Part shown: piece after piece, positions 1 to 10,299 of the stretch
Numbering within the stretch: position 1 is the stretch's first letter
Layout of the letters: every line of letters starts with the position of its first letter
Assembly (NCBI GenBank): GCA_020284085.1
Contig: JACEVL010000935.1
Span: 441,460 to 505,459 of the forward strand
Length of the DNA stretch: 64,000 bases
From: Aporrectodea caliginosa
Lineage: Eukaryota; Annelida; Clitellata; Crassiclitellata; Lumbricidae
Reading direction: 5' to 3'
Position numbers and translations under genes: made by a program
Notes under the pieces: model-generated
Seen by the model: only the letters and a program-made list of their open reading frames with translations
The model's database searches: none
What the model was told of the DNA's origin: nothing

Positions 1-91
1 TTAGGGATCACTAAACACTGGATACAACAGTAATACATTAAATATTAGGCAGTGGTGTCATGAAAAAATCAGAAAATTAAAATGCACACAC

Positions 92-275
92 CACCATCGC
101 TGTCTTCACAGTTGATTATCTGAACTGTCCAGTGTTTGAAGGCAGCATAGTTACAGTACATGTCGAAAATCTCCTTAGTGAAAAGCATGGCTTCCTGTCC
201 TCCAACACCAGCACTCACTTCAAGGATGATGTCACTGCGATCAGCCATTTCAACTGGCGTTAGAAGATACAAGAT
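92..275 (-). CDS. MTRF1L: Exon of mitochondrial peptide chain release factor 1-like (MTRF1L)
   Basis: The translated exon holds [18 protein letters not shown] followed by KEIFDMY and YAAFKHW. This is the conserved segment early in the peptide-chain-release domain of the bacterial RF1 / animal MTRF1L family, which releases finished proteins at stop codons in mitochondria. GVGGQEAM fits MTRF1L better than its paralogue MTRF1, which diverges here. The GGQ seen is not the catalytic GGQ; that motif lies further downstream and is not in the window. On the minus strand a pyrimidine-rich stretch ending TTTATTTCCAG gives an acceptor, so the exon begins at 275. The donor is one of two overlapping GT sites, placing the end at 95 or 92. 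Both give phase 1, and the family's Gly-Gly follows. The ATG inside the exon is not a start. Later exons lie left of the window. Upstream exons were not found in the repeat-rich sequence to the right. Confidence 0.9.
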
Positions 276-448
276 CTGGAAATAAAACGTAAAGAGGCAA
301 GCTACAGTAAGACACGCTTAGAATCTAAGCTGATTTCTATAAAACAGCAACATTGAAAGGTTTATGATTGGTTCTTTAGAGACACTAGAGTTTTTTTAGG
401 TACATGACATGTAGAAAGGTACAGCAACATATTTTGGTGTACTTAAAG

Positions 449-530
449 CTGCATCTGTTTAGATCTGTTAGGTAAGTCCTTTTTAGCGTCTGTGTGGTTC
501 TTATAGGGCGCTATATAAAATGGCCATTCA
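449..530 (+). mobile_element. LINE 3' end fragment (GGGCGCTATATAAAT type)
   Basis: The stretch from GCATCTGTTTAGATCTG through GGGCGCTATATAAAATGGCC matches the end of a CR1/L2-like LINE also seen at 29,195-29,333, at 7,420-7,740 and, on the minus strand, at 3,990-4,065. It is the last codons plus the short 3' UTR. No long tail follows this copy. It probably lies in the MTRF1L intron. Confidence 0.7.
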
Positions 531-554
531 TACATTGGCTACATTAAAGAGCTC

Positions 555-690
555 CCGAAGATATACAGGCGCTATGCCCAGGACACAGTGCCAGACAATA
601 GATCAGACTCTATAATGGATGCTCTGCTGGACCGGGAGCCAGTGGAGGACATCCCGCATGTACGCAGAGGTATGGCCAAACCTCTTCGCC
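555..690 (-). mobile_element. LINE reverse transcriptase fragment (LHWLP motif)
   Basis: On the minus strand a short frame reads MRDVLHWLPVQQSIHYRV before a stop. LHWLPV is the hallmark motif after the thumb region in CR1/L2-like LINE reverse transcriptases. The rest is degraded. A similar remnant in the same orientation lies near 28,480 and another near 6,150. Confidence 0.6.
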
Positions 691-728
691 TACTGCATAA
701 CACCATCAAATAGTAGCAGAAGAAGTAT

Positions 729-766
729 GCAGTAGCAGTAGTAGTAGTAGTAGCAGTAGTAGTAGC

Positions 767-819
<53 letters not shown>

Positions 820-841
820 CAGTAGTAGTAGTAGTAGTAGT
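729..841. repeat. (TAG)n trinucleotide microsatellite with TAGCAG interruptions
   Basis: About 110 bp of TAG/CAG triplets, nearly pure from about 770. Homopolymeric open frames across it are artefacts of the 3-bp period. Confidence 0.95.
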
Positions 842-847
842 CCGCAT

Positions 848-902
848 GTGTGTCTGTCTGTCTATCTATCTGTATGTGTCTTTCTGTTCACGTATGCCTG
901 TC

Positions 903-936
<34 letters not shown>

Positions 937-960
937 ATCTTTGAGTCTGTCTGTTACCAC
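848..960. repeat. Imperfect (TCTG)n microsatellite
   Basis: TCTG tetranucleotides mixed with TATC and TATG. The purest run lies around 904-932. Confidence 0.85.
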
Positions 961-1254
961 ATGTCACAGCTATCCATCGTCCGTAGTTGACACTCTGATG
1001 AAGCGGAGGGTCAGAGGTAAGCCTCCAGGAGGTGCCAAGCATCCCAGTCAGAAAATAGGTTACCATTACTGACAGGCGACAGACGCGAAATCCAATAGCA
1101 GCGAATTCTCCATGACAACGCACTGCTAAACTGCACGGAGTCGGATAAGATTCGGTTGCACCAGCCTCCGGCGCACTAACATCAAAATCGAAAGTTCGCT
1201 TGCGTCAATAATAACAAACGCGCTGAGACTACGAAAGTGACCCTGGAAGAGTAA

Positions 1255-1404
1255 ATGATACACAGTAACCGATTGGTTAGAGCGTTTCGCCTTGTGGAGC
1301 AGAGGATACAAGGTTCGAGACACCTCTATGTCGGATACTGTTAATGGACCTTTAGCAAGTCCTTTGATGCTTGAGGTCGTCATATGTGACACTTAATAAA
1401 TGCA
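1255..1404 (+). mobile_element. tRNA-derived SINE with an (AAT)n tail
   Basis: GATTGGTTAGAGCG resembles a pol III A box, and AGGTTCGAGACACC about 35 bp downstream resembles a B box. The element runs on to AATAAATGCAC, after which an (AAT)n array starts. A tRNA-like head with a simple repeat at the 3' end is the usual layout of an animal SINE. The arms do not fold into an intact tRNA, so this is not called as a tRNA gene. Confidence 0.55.
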
Positions 1405-1405
1405 C

Positions 1406-1485
<80 letters not shown>

Positions 1486-1531
1486 CAACAACAACAAAAA
1501 CAACAACAACAACAACAACAATAATAATAAT

Positions 1532-1578
<47 letters not shown>

Positions 1579-1660
1579 CAACAACAACAATAATAATAAA
1601 TTAATAATAATAGCAACAACAACAACAACGACCACGACAACAACAACAACAACAAGATGC
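1405..1660. repeat. (AAT)n / (AAC)n compound microsatellite
   Basis: About 255 bp of AAT triplets with internal blocks of AAC and ACG. It starts directly at the 3' end of the SINE at 1,255-1,404. It is A-rich on this strand and T-rich on the other, so poly-Asn, poly-Ile and poly-Leu frames appear. None is a gene. Confidence 0.95.
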
Positions 1661-1946
1661 GGAGACATAGAGAAATAAAGAGAAAAATGAGATAAACAAA
1701 GAAAAACGAAAGAAGAGAAACAGAAAAACACATTATATCACGTAGAGTCGTAGACCTATTGAAACAAATTCTCATTGGCAGTTTCCAAGAGAATTCCAGG
1801 CACTTCTCAAAACCGATCTTTCTCGATTTCTACTCATCTAGACAGGCGCTGTCTTTCCGATTTGCCTTCGAAGCAGAATGGGAAAGAGCTGGGACATGAC
1901 CGAATGACGTGACAAGATTACAAACTGAATCCCAACGGGTGTGGCA

Positions 1947-2180
1947 TACAATACAATACAATACAATACAATACAACTTGTATTTATAGCGCGACTTAAT
2001 AAAACAGCGTCTTACTCAAAGGACGCGTTACAATGTAGTTACAAATCATTGTACGGAGAGAAGAGATGAGTTTCAAGTTTTTTAGATTTAAAAATATTAA
2101 TTGAGGGTGATCTTCGGATTGGTTCTGGTAAAGAGTTCCATTCAGCTGGACCAGCTTTATTGGCATGGACCAATAGAGGT
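1947..2180 (-). mobile_element. LINE 3' end with (AATAC)n tail
   Basis: A pentamer tail at 1,947-1,976 is followed by a segment that matches 46,682-46,975 closely, including AAGGACGCGTTACAATG and ATTCAGCTGGACCAGCT. In the better copy the minus-strand translation gives AGPAEWNSLPEPIRR, a LINE C-terminus. It is 5'-truncated and broken. Confidence 0.75.
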
Positions 2181-2335
2181 AAGTAAAGGTCAGTGAAGGT
2201 CAATGCTAGTTTTCGCTGGCGATTTTAGAATTGGAGACCTGTTTGCTGTTTTCCTCTCTTATTGTATGCAACTATGCATGCCAGCGTGTCCATAGGCATA
2301 CGTATATACTTACGTTCACATATATAGTTATGTAA

Positions 2336-2684
2336 AAGTAAGTAAGTAAGTATATCCTTTATTGAAAAACCAACTGCTAACCGCATTTTGGTGTACAAAG
2401 ATCATCAAATATAAAAAAATTAAGTATAAAGTATCCGTGTGACAAATGTTTTACGAGATAGAGAGTTTGCCTTAGGTATTATTCTATTGTGGGTTCTGGG
2501 GCGTAGCGAGTATGAAACAGTTTTCACGGGAGGCAGTAGTTGATGTAATACATGTGCAGGGTTGCTGATGATGGTAGAAAAGAGGTTAGAGTCTGCTTTT
2601 CGGCAAAGTTGCTCGAAACTTTGGTAGGATTCCGGTAGATAACGAGACCGGACCAGTCGCCGTATAGTTGCCTGAAGACGAGTG
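2336..2684 (-). mobile_element. LINE 3' end with (ACTT)n tail
   Basis: The minus-strand frame 2,420-2,684 ends NPAHVLHQLLPPVK, YSLRPRTHNRIIP and KTFVTRILYT. This matches the last part of CR1/L2-like LINE proteins, where YxLRPRxHN and a final FIPRxLYR-like block are typical. A short 3' UTR follows, with ATGCGGTTAGCAGTTGG and TTTCAATAAAGGATA, then an ACTT tail at 2,336-2,352. The coding part is cut off on its 5' side by the minisatellite at 2,685. Confidence 0.75.
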
Positions 2685-2889
2685 CGTCCTTCTACCCCCA
2701 CGTCCTTCTACCCTCACGTCCTTCTACCCCCACGTCCTTCTACCCCCACGTCCTTCTACCCCACGTCCTTCTACCCCCACGTCCTTCTACCCCCACGTCC
2801 TTCTACCCCACGTCCTTCTACCCCCACGTCCTTCTACCCCACGTCCTTCTACCCCCACGTCCTTCTACCCCCACGTCCTTCTACCCCCA
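2685..2889. repeat. 16-bp minisatellite, 13 copies
   Basis: Thirteen head-to-tail copies of CGTCCTTCTACCCCCA. Three copies have one C fewer (15 bp). Identity is otherwise close to complete. It abuts the truncated end of the minus-strand LINE. Confidence 0.95.
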
Positions 2890-3087
2890 TGTATGAATGT
2901 ACGCATGTATCTGCTATAGTTTGTATGTATGTCCATGGACACGCTGGCATGTATACAATTGTGTCTATATAAACAAATAATCTCTGTTTCTCTGCTGATT
3001 CTCTGTGTCTGTGTGTTTGTATTTGTGCGTGTATCCGTCTGTTTGTCTGACAGAAAGACATACAGGCAGATACACATAATACAAACA

Positions 3088-3325
3088 CACCGTCTGTCTG
3101 TCTGTCTGTCTGTCTGCCTGTATATCTGCCTGTCTCGTCTGTCTGTCTGTCTGCCTGTCTGCCTGCCTGTCTGTCTGTCTGTCTGTCCTGCCTGTCTGTC
3201 TGTCTGCCTGCCTGTCTGTCTGTCTGTCTTGCTGTATATCTGCCTGTCTGTCTGTCTGTCTGTATATCTGCCTGTCTCGTCTGTCTGTCTGTCTGTCTGT
3301 ATATCTGCCTGTCTCGTCTATCTGT
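3088..3325. repeat. (CTGT)n array with higher-order structure
   Basis: CTGT/CTGC tetramers punctuated three times or more by the block TGTATATCTGCCTGTCTCGTC. Larger units have therefore been copied, not just single tetramers. Confidence 0.85.
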
Positions 3326-3740
3326 TCTTGAAAACCCACATCGCGACGAAACCATGACCGTACTGCCCTCGGTGCAGCTGTCCGCTGAGCGCAACGAGGA
3401 TGGACTAATGGTCGTAGTGCTGTGTTCGGCTTTTTTGCAGTCACTGATCCGATTATGGTAACGGGCGTCTTGAAGCCGTCTCCGATGAATCTGCGTCGCT
3501 TCGCTGGTGAGGGAAGGGCCGAGGGTTAGGGGGGTCTGCGGTAGAGAGGGAACAGGGTGGGCGGCCGAGCAATGTGTGTATTTTTGCGCCACAGATAATA
3601 GTCCGTAGAGACGCCGTCGTTCAATTTGCATCGAGCGCAACACAATCTGATAATTAACCAGAAGCACCGCGAGCACTTGGTCTGCCGCCCAAAGGGACAC
3701 TTACTGCCCTCTCTCGGTGTATCTGTCGTGTCCGCCTCTG
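3326..3740. other. Unassigned single-copy stretch
   Basis: About 400 bp of balanced composition with no repeats. A minus-strand frame is open across most of it, but I recognise no domain, and it reads into the adjacent CTGT array. It could hold an exon or promoter; nothing decides this. Confidence 0.3.
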
Positions 3741-3853
3741 TGTGTCTCTATTCGTATCGCTGTCTCTCTGTCTATCTGTTTCTGTCTCTCTCTCTGACAC
3801 TGGTTTTCTTATTGCTTGTGTCTTTGTTTTCGCCTGTCTGCCTCTCCTCTTTT

Positions 3854-4065
3854 ATGTATGTATTTATGTATGTATTTATGTATGTATTTATGTATGTATG
3901 TATGTATGTATTTATGTATGTATGTATGTATGTATGTATGTATGTATGTTTGCAGCATATATGTATGTCTGTCTGGTTCTCTGTATATCTGTATTTATGT
4001 ATGTATGTATATGGCCGTTTATATGGCGCCCTAAAAGAACTTAACGAAGGCGCTATCTGTCGCCC
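3854..4065 (-). mobile_element. LINE 3' end followed by a (CATA)n tail array
   Basis: Read on the minus strand, 4,065-4,012 contains AGCGCCTTCG, then GGGCGCCATATAAACGGCCA, and goes straight into ATAC/ATAA tetramers down to 3,854. It is the same LINE end as at 29,279-29,333, whose tail is also (ATAC)n. Between about 3,952 and 4,010 the array is interrupted by mixed TATG/TCTG sequence. Confidence 0.75.
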
Positions 4066-4154
4066 ATCTATTCTGTCTGTCTGTCTGGCTCTTAAATTTG
4101 CAGAGATAAATAGGCGACAGAAGAGAGACATTAATAACGGACAGGAGATTTTAG

Positions 4155-4632
4155 ACAGCATCAGACAAGTATCAGTATCAGATCGGAGATCAAGTATCAG
4201 ATCAGAGATCAGAGTACAGAGACAGATCACAGAGACAGAGACAGAGACAGAGATCAGCAGATCAGAGACAGCAGATCAGAGTAGAATAGACATGTTATCA
4301 GACAGAGCAGAGATCAATCAGAGAGACAGATGCACAGAGACAGACAGAGACAGACAGAGACAGAGAGACAGACAGAGAGACAGAGACAGAGACAGAGACA
4401 GACAGAGAGAGACAGAGACAGAGAGACAGACATAGACAGACAAAGACAGACAGAGAGAGGCAGAGAGGCAGAGAGACAGACATAGAGAGAGACAGAGGCA
4501 GAGACAGACAGAGACAGAGACAGAGACAGACAGAGACAGACAGAGACAGAGAGACAGACAGAGACAGACACAGAGACAGAGACAGACAGAGACAGAGACA
4601 GAGACATAGAGACAGAGACAGAGAGAAACAGC
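4155..4632. repeat. Purine-rich (GACA/GAGACA)n tract
   Basis: About 480 bp of AGAC, AGAG and AGACAG units, at first mixed with AGATC. It is almost free of T after 4,320. It is complementary in motif to the pyrimidine tract at 4,858-5,150. Confidence 0.9.
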
Positions 4633-4857
4633 CGAGAGAAGATAGAGTTGTACATCTGACAGAAGGGTGAAAAGTTCAGTCAACAGGTGAACGAGAGGTT
4701 AATCAGAAAGATCGTCCAGTCAGATAAACCTTGGACGATCGAAGCGACGTTTAGTTGTAAAAAATGCGCAACGCACAGAAAATATTTCCATGGCATAAAT
4801 CGTTGAAACCGAAGAACTTGGTCTCAATAATAATAGTAATCGTAAACGTAATCACGA

Positions 4858-4868
4858 GAATCTCTGTC

Positions 4869-4905
<37 letters not shown>

Positions 4906-5086
4906 GTCTGTCTGTCTCTGTCCTGTCTGTCTCTGTCTCTGTCTCTGTCTCTTGTCTGTCTGTCTCTGTCTATGTCTGTCTCTCCGTCTCTGTCTCTCTG
5001 TCTGTCTGTGTCTCTGTCTCTGTCTCTGTCTCTCTGTCTCTGTCTGTCTCTGTCTGTCTGTCTGTCTATCTGTAAACCTATAAACC

Positions 5087-5150
<64 letters not shown>
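4858..5150. repeat. Pyrimidine-rich (TCTG/TCTC)n tract
   Basis: About 290 bp of TCTG, TCTGTC and finally pure TC dinucleotides (about 5,125-5,150). It is the reverse complement type of 4,155-4,632, separated from it by about 225 bp of unique DNA. Confidence 0.9.
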
Positions 5151-5331
5151 CAGCGCACTAAACACGAAGTCGCGGAACCAGCTTATTCACAGGCGCTTAC
5201 TCAAAACAAAATCGATAGACAGGTAGGGTCTAATCGGTTCAAGGTCAAGACCCAGAGGAGTCAGTCAGGCAGACAGTTGATTGAAACGGCGAGGGAGGTG
5301 AGGGAAGGGGAGGAATCATGACAGGATTTGT

Positions 5332-5758
5332 CGCTGCTCGTTTAAATGGGTGACACGCCATTTAAGATCCCTCTGCTAGAGTCGCCGTAAGACCCCGACC
5401 CTGCTATATTTTCCAATGAATTCATCAGATGAGATCCTTCACCAACCTGTTGCCCTTTTGAACGGGTGCTTCGCCGTTCAAAGCCGCAGTGTATGGACCG
5501 TGCAGAAACTACACAGATTTACGGTAATTGCATAATCCATCTTGCGAATTCGCCAAATCCTCACCTCCTGCTATCTCTCCACAGGTCTTTTACTCAAAGC
5601 TGAAATAAGTAGTAGAACGGCGAAGCACCCGCTCAAAAGGGCAACAGGTTGGTGAAGGATCTCGATGAATTCATTGGAAAATATAGCAGGGTCGGGGTCT
5701 TACGGCGGCTCTAGCAGAGGGATCTTAAATGGCGCGGCACCCATTTAAATGAGCAGCG
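5332..5758. mobile_element. Inverted-repeat (foldback) element with about 147-bp arms
   Basis: The left arm 5,332-5,479 and right arm 5,615-5,758 are reverse complements at roughly 95% identity, with shared blocks such as GACCCCGACCCTGCTATATT and CCTGTTGCCCTTTTGA. The spacer is about 135 bp. The right arm continues into GGTGGTAAAGGATCTCACCCGATCAATTCA, a sequence also found at 14,850-14,945 and 17,778-17,885, so one arm belongs to a dispersed repeat family. No target duplication was identified. Confidence 0.8.
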
Positions 5759-5811
5759 GTGGTAAAGGATCTCACCCGATCAATTCATTCAGAAATCAAT
5801 CATAGAATTTG

Positions 5812-6170
5812 TATAGCACCTCTTCAAGGGGCTCTACTCAGAAGCGCTCCCGAGCCAGGACTAATTATAGAGGAAAGTCTTTAATAGGGCGTAAGAGGAA
5901 GTCGAGTGAACACGAGGAGAAAGGCGAAGGAAAGATGGTAAGTCATTCCATGCTGTTGGGCCAACAACAGAGAATGCTCGGTGCTGCATAGTAGCAGCGC
6001 GGGCAAATGGAACCAAAAGTCACCCAGAGAAGAGGAACGGAGGGCTGAGCGACCAGTAAGAGAGGAAGAGAGAGCAAATGTGGAACTTAAGTAGCGAGGA
6101 GCTGTAGCCAAACGAGAGAGCAGAGCCGATACAGAATACGCTGCCGGAGGGGAAGCCAGTGTAGAGTATG
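5812..6170 (-). mobile_element. Degraded LINE 3' region
   Basis: On the minus strand an LHWLPLRQRILYRL motif (about 6,170-6,120) is followed by GRSALRSSSLGDFWFHLPAL. Both are characteristic of the C-terminal part of CR1/L2-like LINE polyproteins. The 3' end TAGAATTTGTATAGCACCTC is a mutated form of the GCGCTATATAAAT terminus. Frames are broken. Confidence 0.65.
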
Positions 6171-6189
6171 ATGTATGTAGGTAGATACG

Positions 6190-6367
6190 CAGGGCTTTTT
6201 AAAAGGAATTTTAGAACTGCATAACCTCTTTAAAAAGAAAGTTGACGACCGGGGGGTAGTAACGACACTTTTCCTCAATTTTCACTGCACAAAATTGCTT
6301 TTACAATTGCACAAATTGATTTCCAACTGCACATTTTGTGTAGAACTGCACGCTAAAAAAAGCCCTG
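6190..6367. mobile_element. MITE, CAGGGCTTTTT family, copy A
   Basis: A 178-bp element that starts CAGGGCTTTTT and ends AAAAAAAGCCCTG, so the ends are inverted. Inside are several AACTGCACA motifs. Two more copies lie at 28,625-28,794 and 59,982-60,183. CAGGG termini are usual for hAT-like MITEs. AGATACGC lies just left of the element, and AGATACGC recurs 4 bp after it; this may be a shifted target duplication. Confidence 0.75.
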
Positions 6368-6774
6368 TCTAAGATACGCTACCATAGCGAGGTATGCAAC
6401 CAACAAGGCGCGCCGCAGACCGAAAGACCCTCTCAAGGGAGGACAAGTGCACTTGAGGAAGACCAGTGTAGAGAGAAGAGCAGGTTGAGGCCTTACGGTC
6501 GCTATCTAAAACGACGTCACCCAATCATTACATTACAAAAAAGTAGGGTTGAGTCACCTTTACCCTCTCCCTTACAATTACAGTTGAAATTTACCTTTAT
6601 CCTTGTAGAGACATTCCTCCAGGTGGCGCTGCAGCGCTGCTCCCGTACTCTGGAAGCTGCAGCCTATGTTGGCGTTGACGCAGTTCGTTAGGACTCCCTT
6701 ACATCTGAGAAGCATCAACAGATACAACATATGTAGGACCAGCATCAGCAGCAGATAGGCAAAGACCACACATC

Positions 6775-6870
6775 TGTCTATCTATGGAATTTATATAGCG
6801 CCCCTTCAAGATAACTACTCAGAGGCGCTCCCGGCCCAGGCCCGGTCAAAGAGGAACGTCTTAAGAAGTC
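6775..6870 (-). mobile_element. LINE/SINE 3' end (GCGCTATATAAAT type)
   Basis: A short TCTA run is followed by GGAATTTATATAGCGCCCCT and then AGGCGCTCCCGGCCCAGG. This is the same terminus as at 28,141-28,200 and 5,812-5,870. Read on the minus strand it ends in a (TAGA)n tail. Confidence 0.6.
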
Positions 6871-7261
6871 AGTAGCCTTCGTGCTCTCATCTAATCCAAT
6901 CTAATAACGCTAAGGAAGATCAATCATGGGCTTATTTAAGGGTGATTTTACGGGTTCAAACCGCGCCCCCACCCCTATAACAGCTTCGAACAGCTATTTC
7001 AGTGCTCTTCTCGGCCATAATTAACGACCTTGCTCATGTATTCGACATGTAAGCCTATACTACATGGACTATAACCCCCGGAAAAACCAGCTATATACTC
7101 TATGAGTCCTCGTGCCCATAACACAGTTATACCCGCTGCTGACAGTTTGGCCCGTAAAACATTTATTATCAGGATGCTTTATTACTGACCAAGACATCGT
7201 ACACAGCACAGTTTGAAAAACATTAGAAATAAAAATGTAACATTTGAGATTATAGGCCATT

Positions 7262-7325
7262 GTAGAATGTAAACCAAAATGCGGTTAGTAATAATTTGGT
7301 GCAATAAAGGATACTTACTTAATCT
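7262..7325 (+). mobile_element. LINE 3' terminal fragment with ACTT tail
   Basis: AACCAAAATGCGGTTAGTAA followed by GCAATAAAGGATACTTACTTAA is the plus-strand counterpart of the LINE end at 2,336-2,420. Confidence 0.6.
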
Positions 7326-7419
7326 AATCCAAACTAATAGGGAATAATCTAAGCCAATCTAATCTAATATGTTACTTCTATAGCGCTATTATCATGATGC
7401 CTACGACATCATTGGACGA

Positions 7420-7740
7420 ACATCGATGGTTGGTGCGGCCCCTGAGTACATCACGGAGCATTGTGTTCCCGTCTCCAGCCAGCCAGGTCGTCGATCCTTA
7501 CGCTCTGCAGCTCGCGGGGACTTGATGGTGCCACGCTCCCGTTCATCGATGCGGGCGCTCCGTGCCTTCTCATGCATTGGACCTTCATACTTGAACAGCC
7601 TTCCATTAGCAATTCTTAACATTGCACCGCATTCAGTTCAGGAAACATTTTCGAAATTTCTTGACTCGCGCCTGTTTAAATCTGTTGGGTAGCTACGTTT
7701 AGCGCTTTGTGAGGTTCTTGTACATACATACATACAAACA
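7420..7740 (+). mobile_element. LINE C-terminal fragment with (ACAT)n-like tail
   Basis: An open frame to a stop near 7,692 reads CVPVSSQPGRRSLRSAARGD, then SYLNSLPLAI and a final SRLFKSVG. This fits the last ~85 residues of a CR1/L2-like reverse transcriptase protein. The frame starts inside the element, so it is 5'-truncated. The 3' UTR has TTTAGCGCTTTGTGAGGTTC and then, lacking the usual GGGCGCTATATAAAT, goes directly into ACATACAT. Confidence 0.8.
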
Positions 7741-8018
7741 TACATAGTTTATATACGTACATGCATAAAATACATTAGTTGATGGTCGCTTAGAGCGATA
7801 TCGCAATCAGGGATCACAGTCCATTGGAAAAGAATCCAGGTTGATTGATATCCGATGGATGAGAGAAACCAGAAGCACATAGTATATAAAATTATGTTTG
7901 CATCAATCATGCCACTCTATATAATTTTGTAGCTTGTTTTACGTATATCACTGAAGCTCTGCATTCATTTATCAATTTTATCTAAATAATTCTATTTTAA
8001 AAAACAGTTTGAGCTCGT

Positions 8019-8239
8019 ATGTTACGAAGAGTCAAATGCATCAGTAAATGTGACGGAAGACTGTTCCAGAAGGACTGTTCAATACCGGAAAAGGCACGAC
8101 GGACTCAAGTTGAAGTGCGGGAGCGCGGCACCTTCATATATCTACTGCCTGCAGAGCGCAACTCCACCACAACCCGAGTGGTGCCAGTCCCAAAACCTGG
8201 ACAAACGAGGAGGAGGACCTCAACGACCTTGGTATACCC

Positions 8240-8240
<1 letters not shown>
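8019..8240 (+). mobile_element. LINE fragments ending in an RTE-like 3' UTR
   Basis: 8,165-8,235 reads GTGGTGCCAGTCCCAAAACC and then GACAAACGAGGAGGAGGACC. This resembles the AGTCCCAAGCC...AAAxGGAGGAGGG block near the 3' end of RTE-clade LINEs. A second such block is at 57,105-57,190. Sequence upstream to 8,019 looks like antisense debris of another LINE. The trinucleotide array starts immediately downstream. Confidence 0.5.
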
Positions 8241-8666
<426 letters not shown>

Positions 8667-8944
8667 GTCTACTACTACAACTATGTGCGTCTAGAGAAAA
8701 GGAACACTTTAGGTAAACCCGAATAACTGGATTCATTTAGAATGAACAGTTCCTTAAGCTAGTCCCAAGAAGCTCCCATGGGTATGAAGCGTTAGCGACT
8801 TCATTTTCTTCGTCTCGGCATATGACGGCGAGTGGACGGTTCTCCCTCTGACACCCTGATCTTCTCAAAGACAGTGTACGGTCATTGAACTCATTATAGT
8901 TAAGCTACTAGGTGGCGTAAATGAAGCACAAATCTCGAAGCATA

Positions 8945-9025
8945 TTTCTGCTGTGGCTGGGATTCGAACCCACGACCTCTCGGTCAACCGTCCTGCAGGC
9001 TAGCCAACCTAATCAACGGAACCAA
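8945..9025 (-). mobile_element. tRNA-like SINE head
   Basis: Read on the minus strand: GATTAGGTTGGCTAGCCTGC (A-box region) and GTGGGTTCGAATCCCAGCC, a good B box inside a TGGG/CCCA T-stem. The acceptor stem does not pair, so it is a SINE head or tRNA pseudogene. Confidence 0.6.
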
Positions 9026-9069
9026 AAGATAAATAGCATTAGCTAATGAAACCATCGCTTACTCATTTA

Positions 9070-9115
9070 TTCATGTCTGAGCATTTATATAGCGCCCCTT
9101 CAAGATTTATTCTAG
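9070..9115 (-). mobile_element. Short LINE/SINE 3' end
   Basis: GCATTTATATAGCGCCCCTT, the common terminus of this genome's GCGCTATATAAAT elements, in minus orientation. Only about 45 bp remain recognisable. Confidence 0.45.
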
Positions 9116-9374
9116 AGGGAGCCACTGGAATGAGCGCAATTTATCAGGCAGTCATTCGAACAAAAGTGATCGAGAACGACTGTGGGACGGAATATTCGGA
9201 ATATGTATCAAATGAATTCGCAAACGAATTTATTTAAATAGATTTATTGCCGAGAAACACGAGAAGAGTTTCTATGGTAGAAGACGAACATCAATCACCA
9301 GCAAAGAAGTCTAGCCCTCGGGACTTGAGAGGCAGGCATGACTGTGTTTTGTTGAATTTATGCAGTATATGTAC

Positions 9375-9520
9375 AGTATGTATGTATGTTTGTTTGCATT
9401 TATGTATGTTTGTGTATATGCATGTATGTATGTATGTTGTTTTGCATGTATGTATGTATGTATGTATGTATGTATGTATGTATGTATGTATGTATGTATG
9501 TATGTATGTATGTATGTATG

Positions 9521-9552
<32 letters not shown>

Positions 9553-9925
9553 TGTATGTATGTATGTATGTATGCATGTATGTATGTATGTATGTATGTA
9601 TGTATGCATGTATGTATGTTTGTATGTTGTTTTGCATGTATGTATGTATGTATGTATGTATGTATGTATGTATGTATGTATGTATGTATGTATGTATGTA
9701 TGTATGTATGTATGTATGTATGTATGTATGTATGTATGTATGTATGCATGTATGTATGTATGTATGCATGTATGTATGTATGTATGTATGTATGCATATA
9801 TGGGCAAGTATGTTTGTATGTATGTGAGTATGTATGCAGCCATGCATGTATATATAAATGTATTTATCCATACATGTATATATCTATGTATATATATATA
9901 TACACACACACACATATATATATAT
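9375..9925. repeat. (TATG)n microsatellite, ending in (TA)n(CA)n
   Basis: About 430 bp of TATG with scattered TGCA and TTTG variants, then (TA)n and (CA)n at 9,880-9,925. Two blocks of GTTGTTTTGCATG about 190 bp apart show that a larger segment was duplicated inside the array. Confidence 0.95.
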
Positions 9926-10299
9926 ATAACTATATCTGCTAAATTCTACCGCGCAGATGCCATAACCATCACAATCACCAATAATTTATTGAACCAACCA
10001 AACATTCAGTAAAGCAATTAGAAGCATGTAAACGTTTCGCAAAGAATGGTCGATGTGGTCCCAATAGGAAGACCACTAATTATGGCCCCGAAATACCAGT
10101 TCATGGTGGTTACTTGTACAATCATGTGTATGTAACTATGTATGTATTATCAATGTATGTAAATATGCATTTTGTATGCTTGCCATTGCTTGGTATACAT
10201 GTATATGCGTGTGTGCATGTATGTACACATCCAAACAATACACATACACACGAGACCCATACCGATCAACTATCGTACCGACACAGATTGCGGAGTTGC

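Noticed and set aside
160..230. The catalytic GGQ motif of a release factor
   Set aside because: The GGQ in AGVGGQEAM is the conserved segment earlier in the protein; the catalytic GGQ lies further along and would be in exons left of the window.
9375..9800. Cysteine/methionine/tyrosine-rich or His/Tyr/Ile/Thr-rich proteins from TATG arrays
   Set aside because: All three frames on both strands of a tetranucleotide array give such repeats; the same artefact appears at every TATG/ATAC array.
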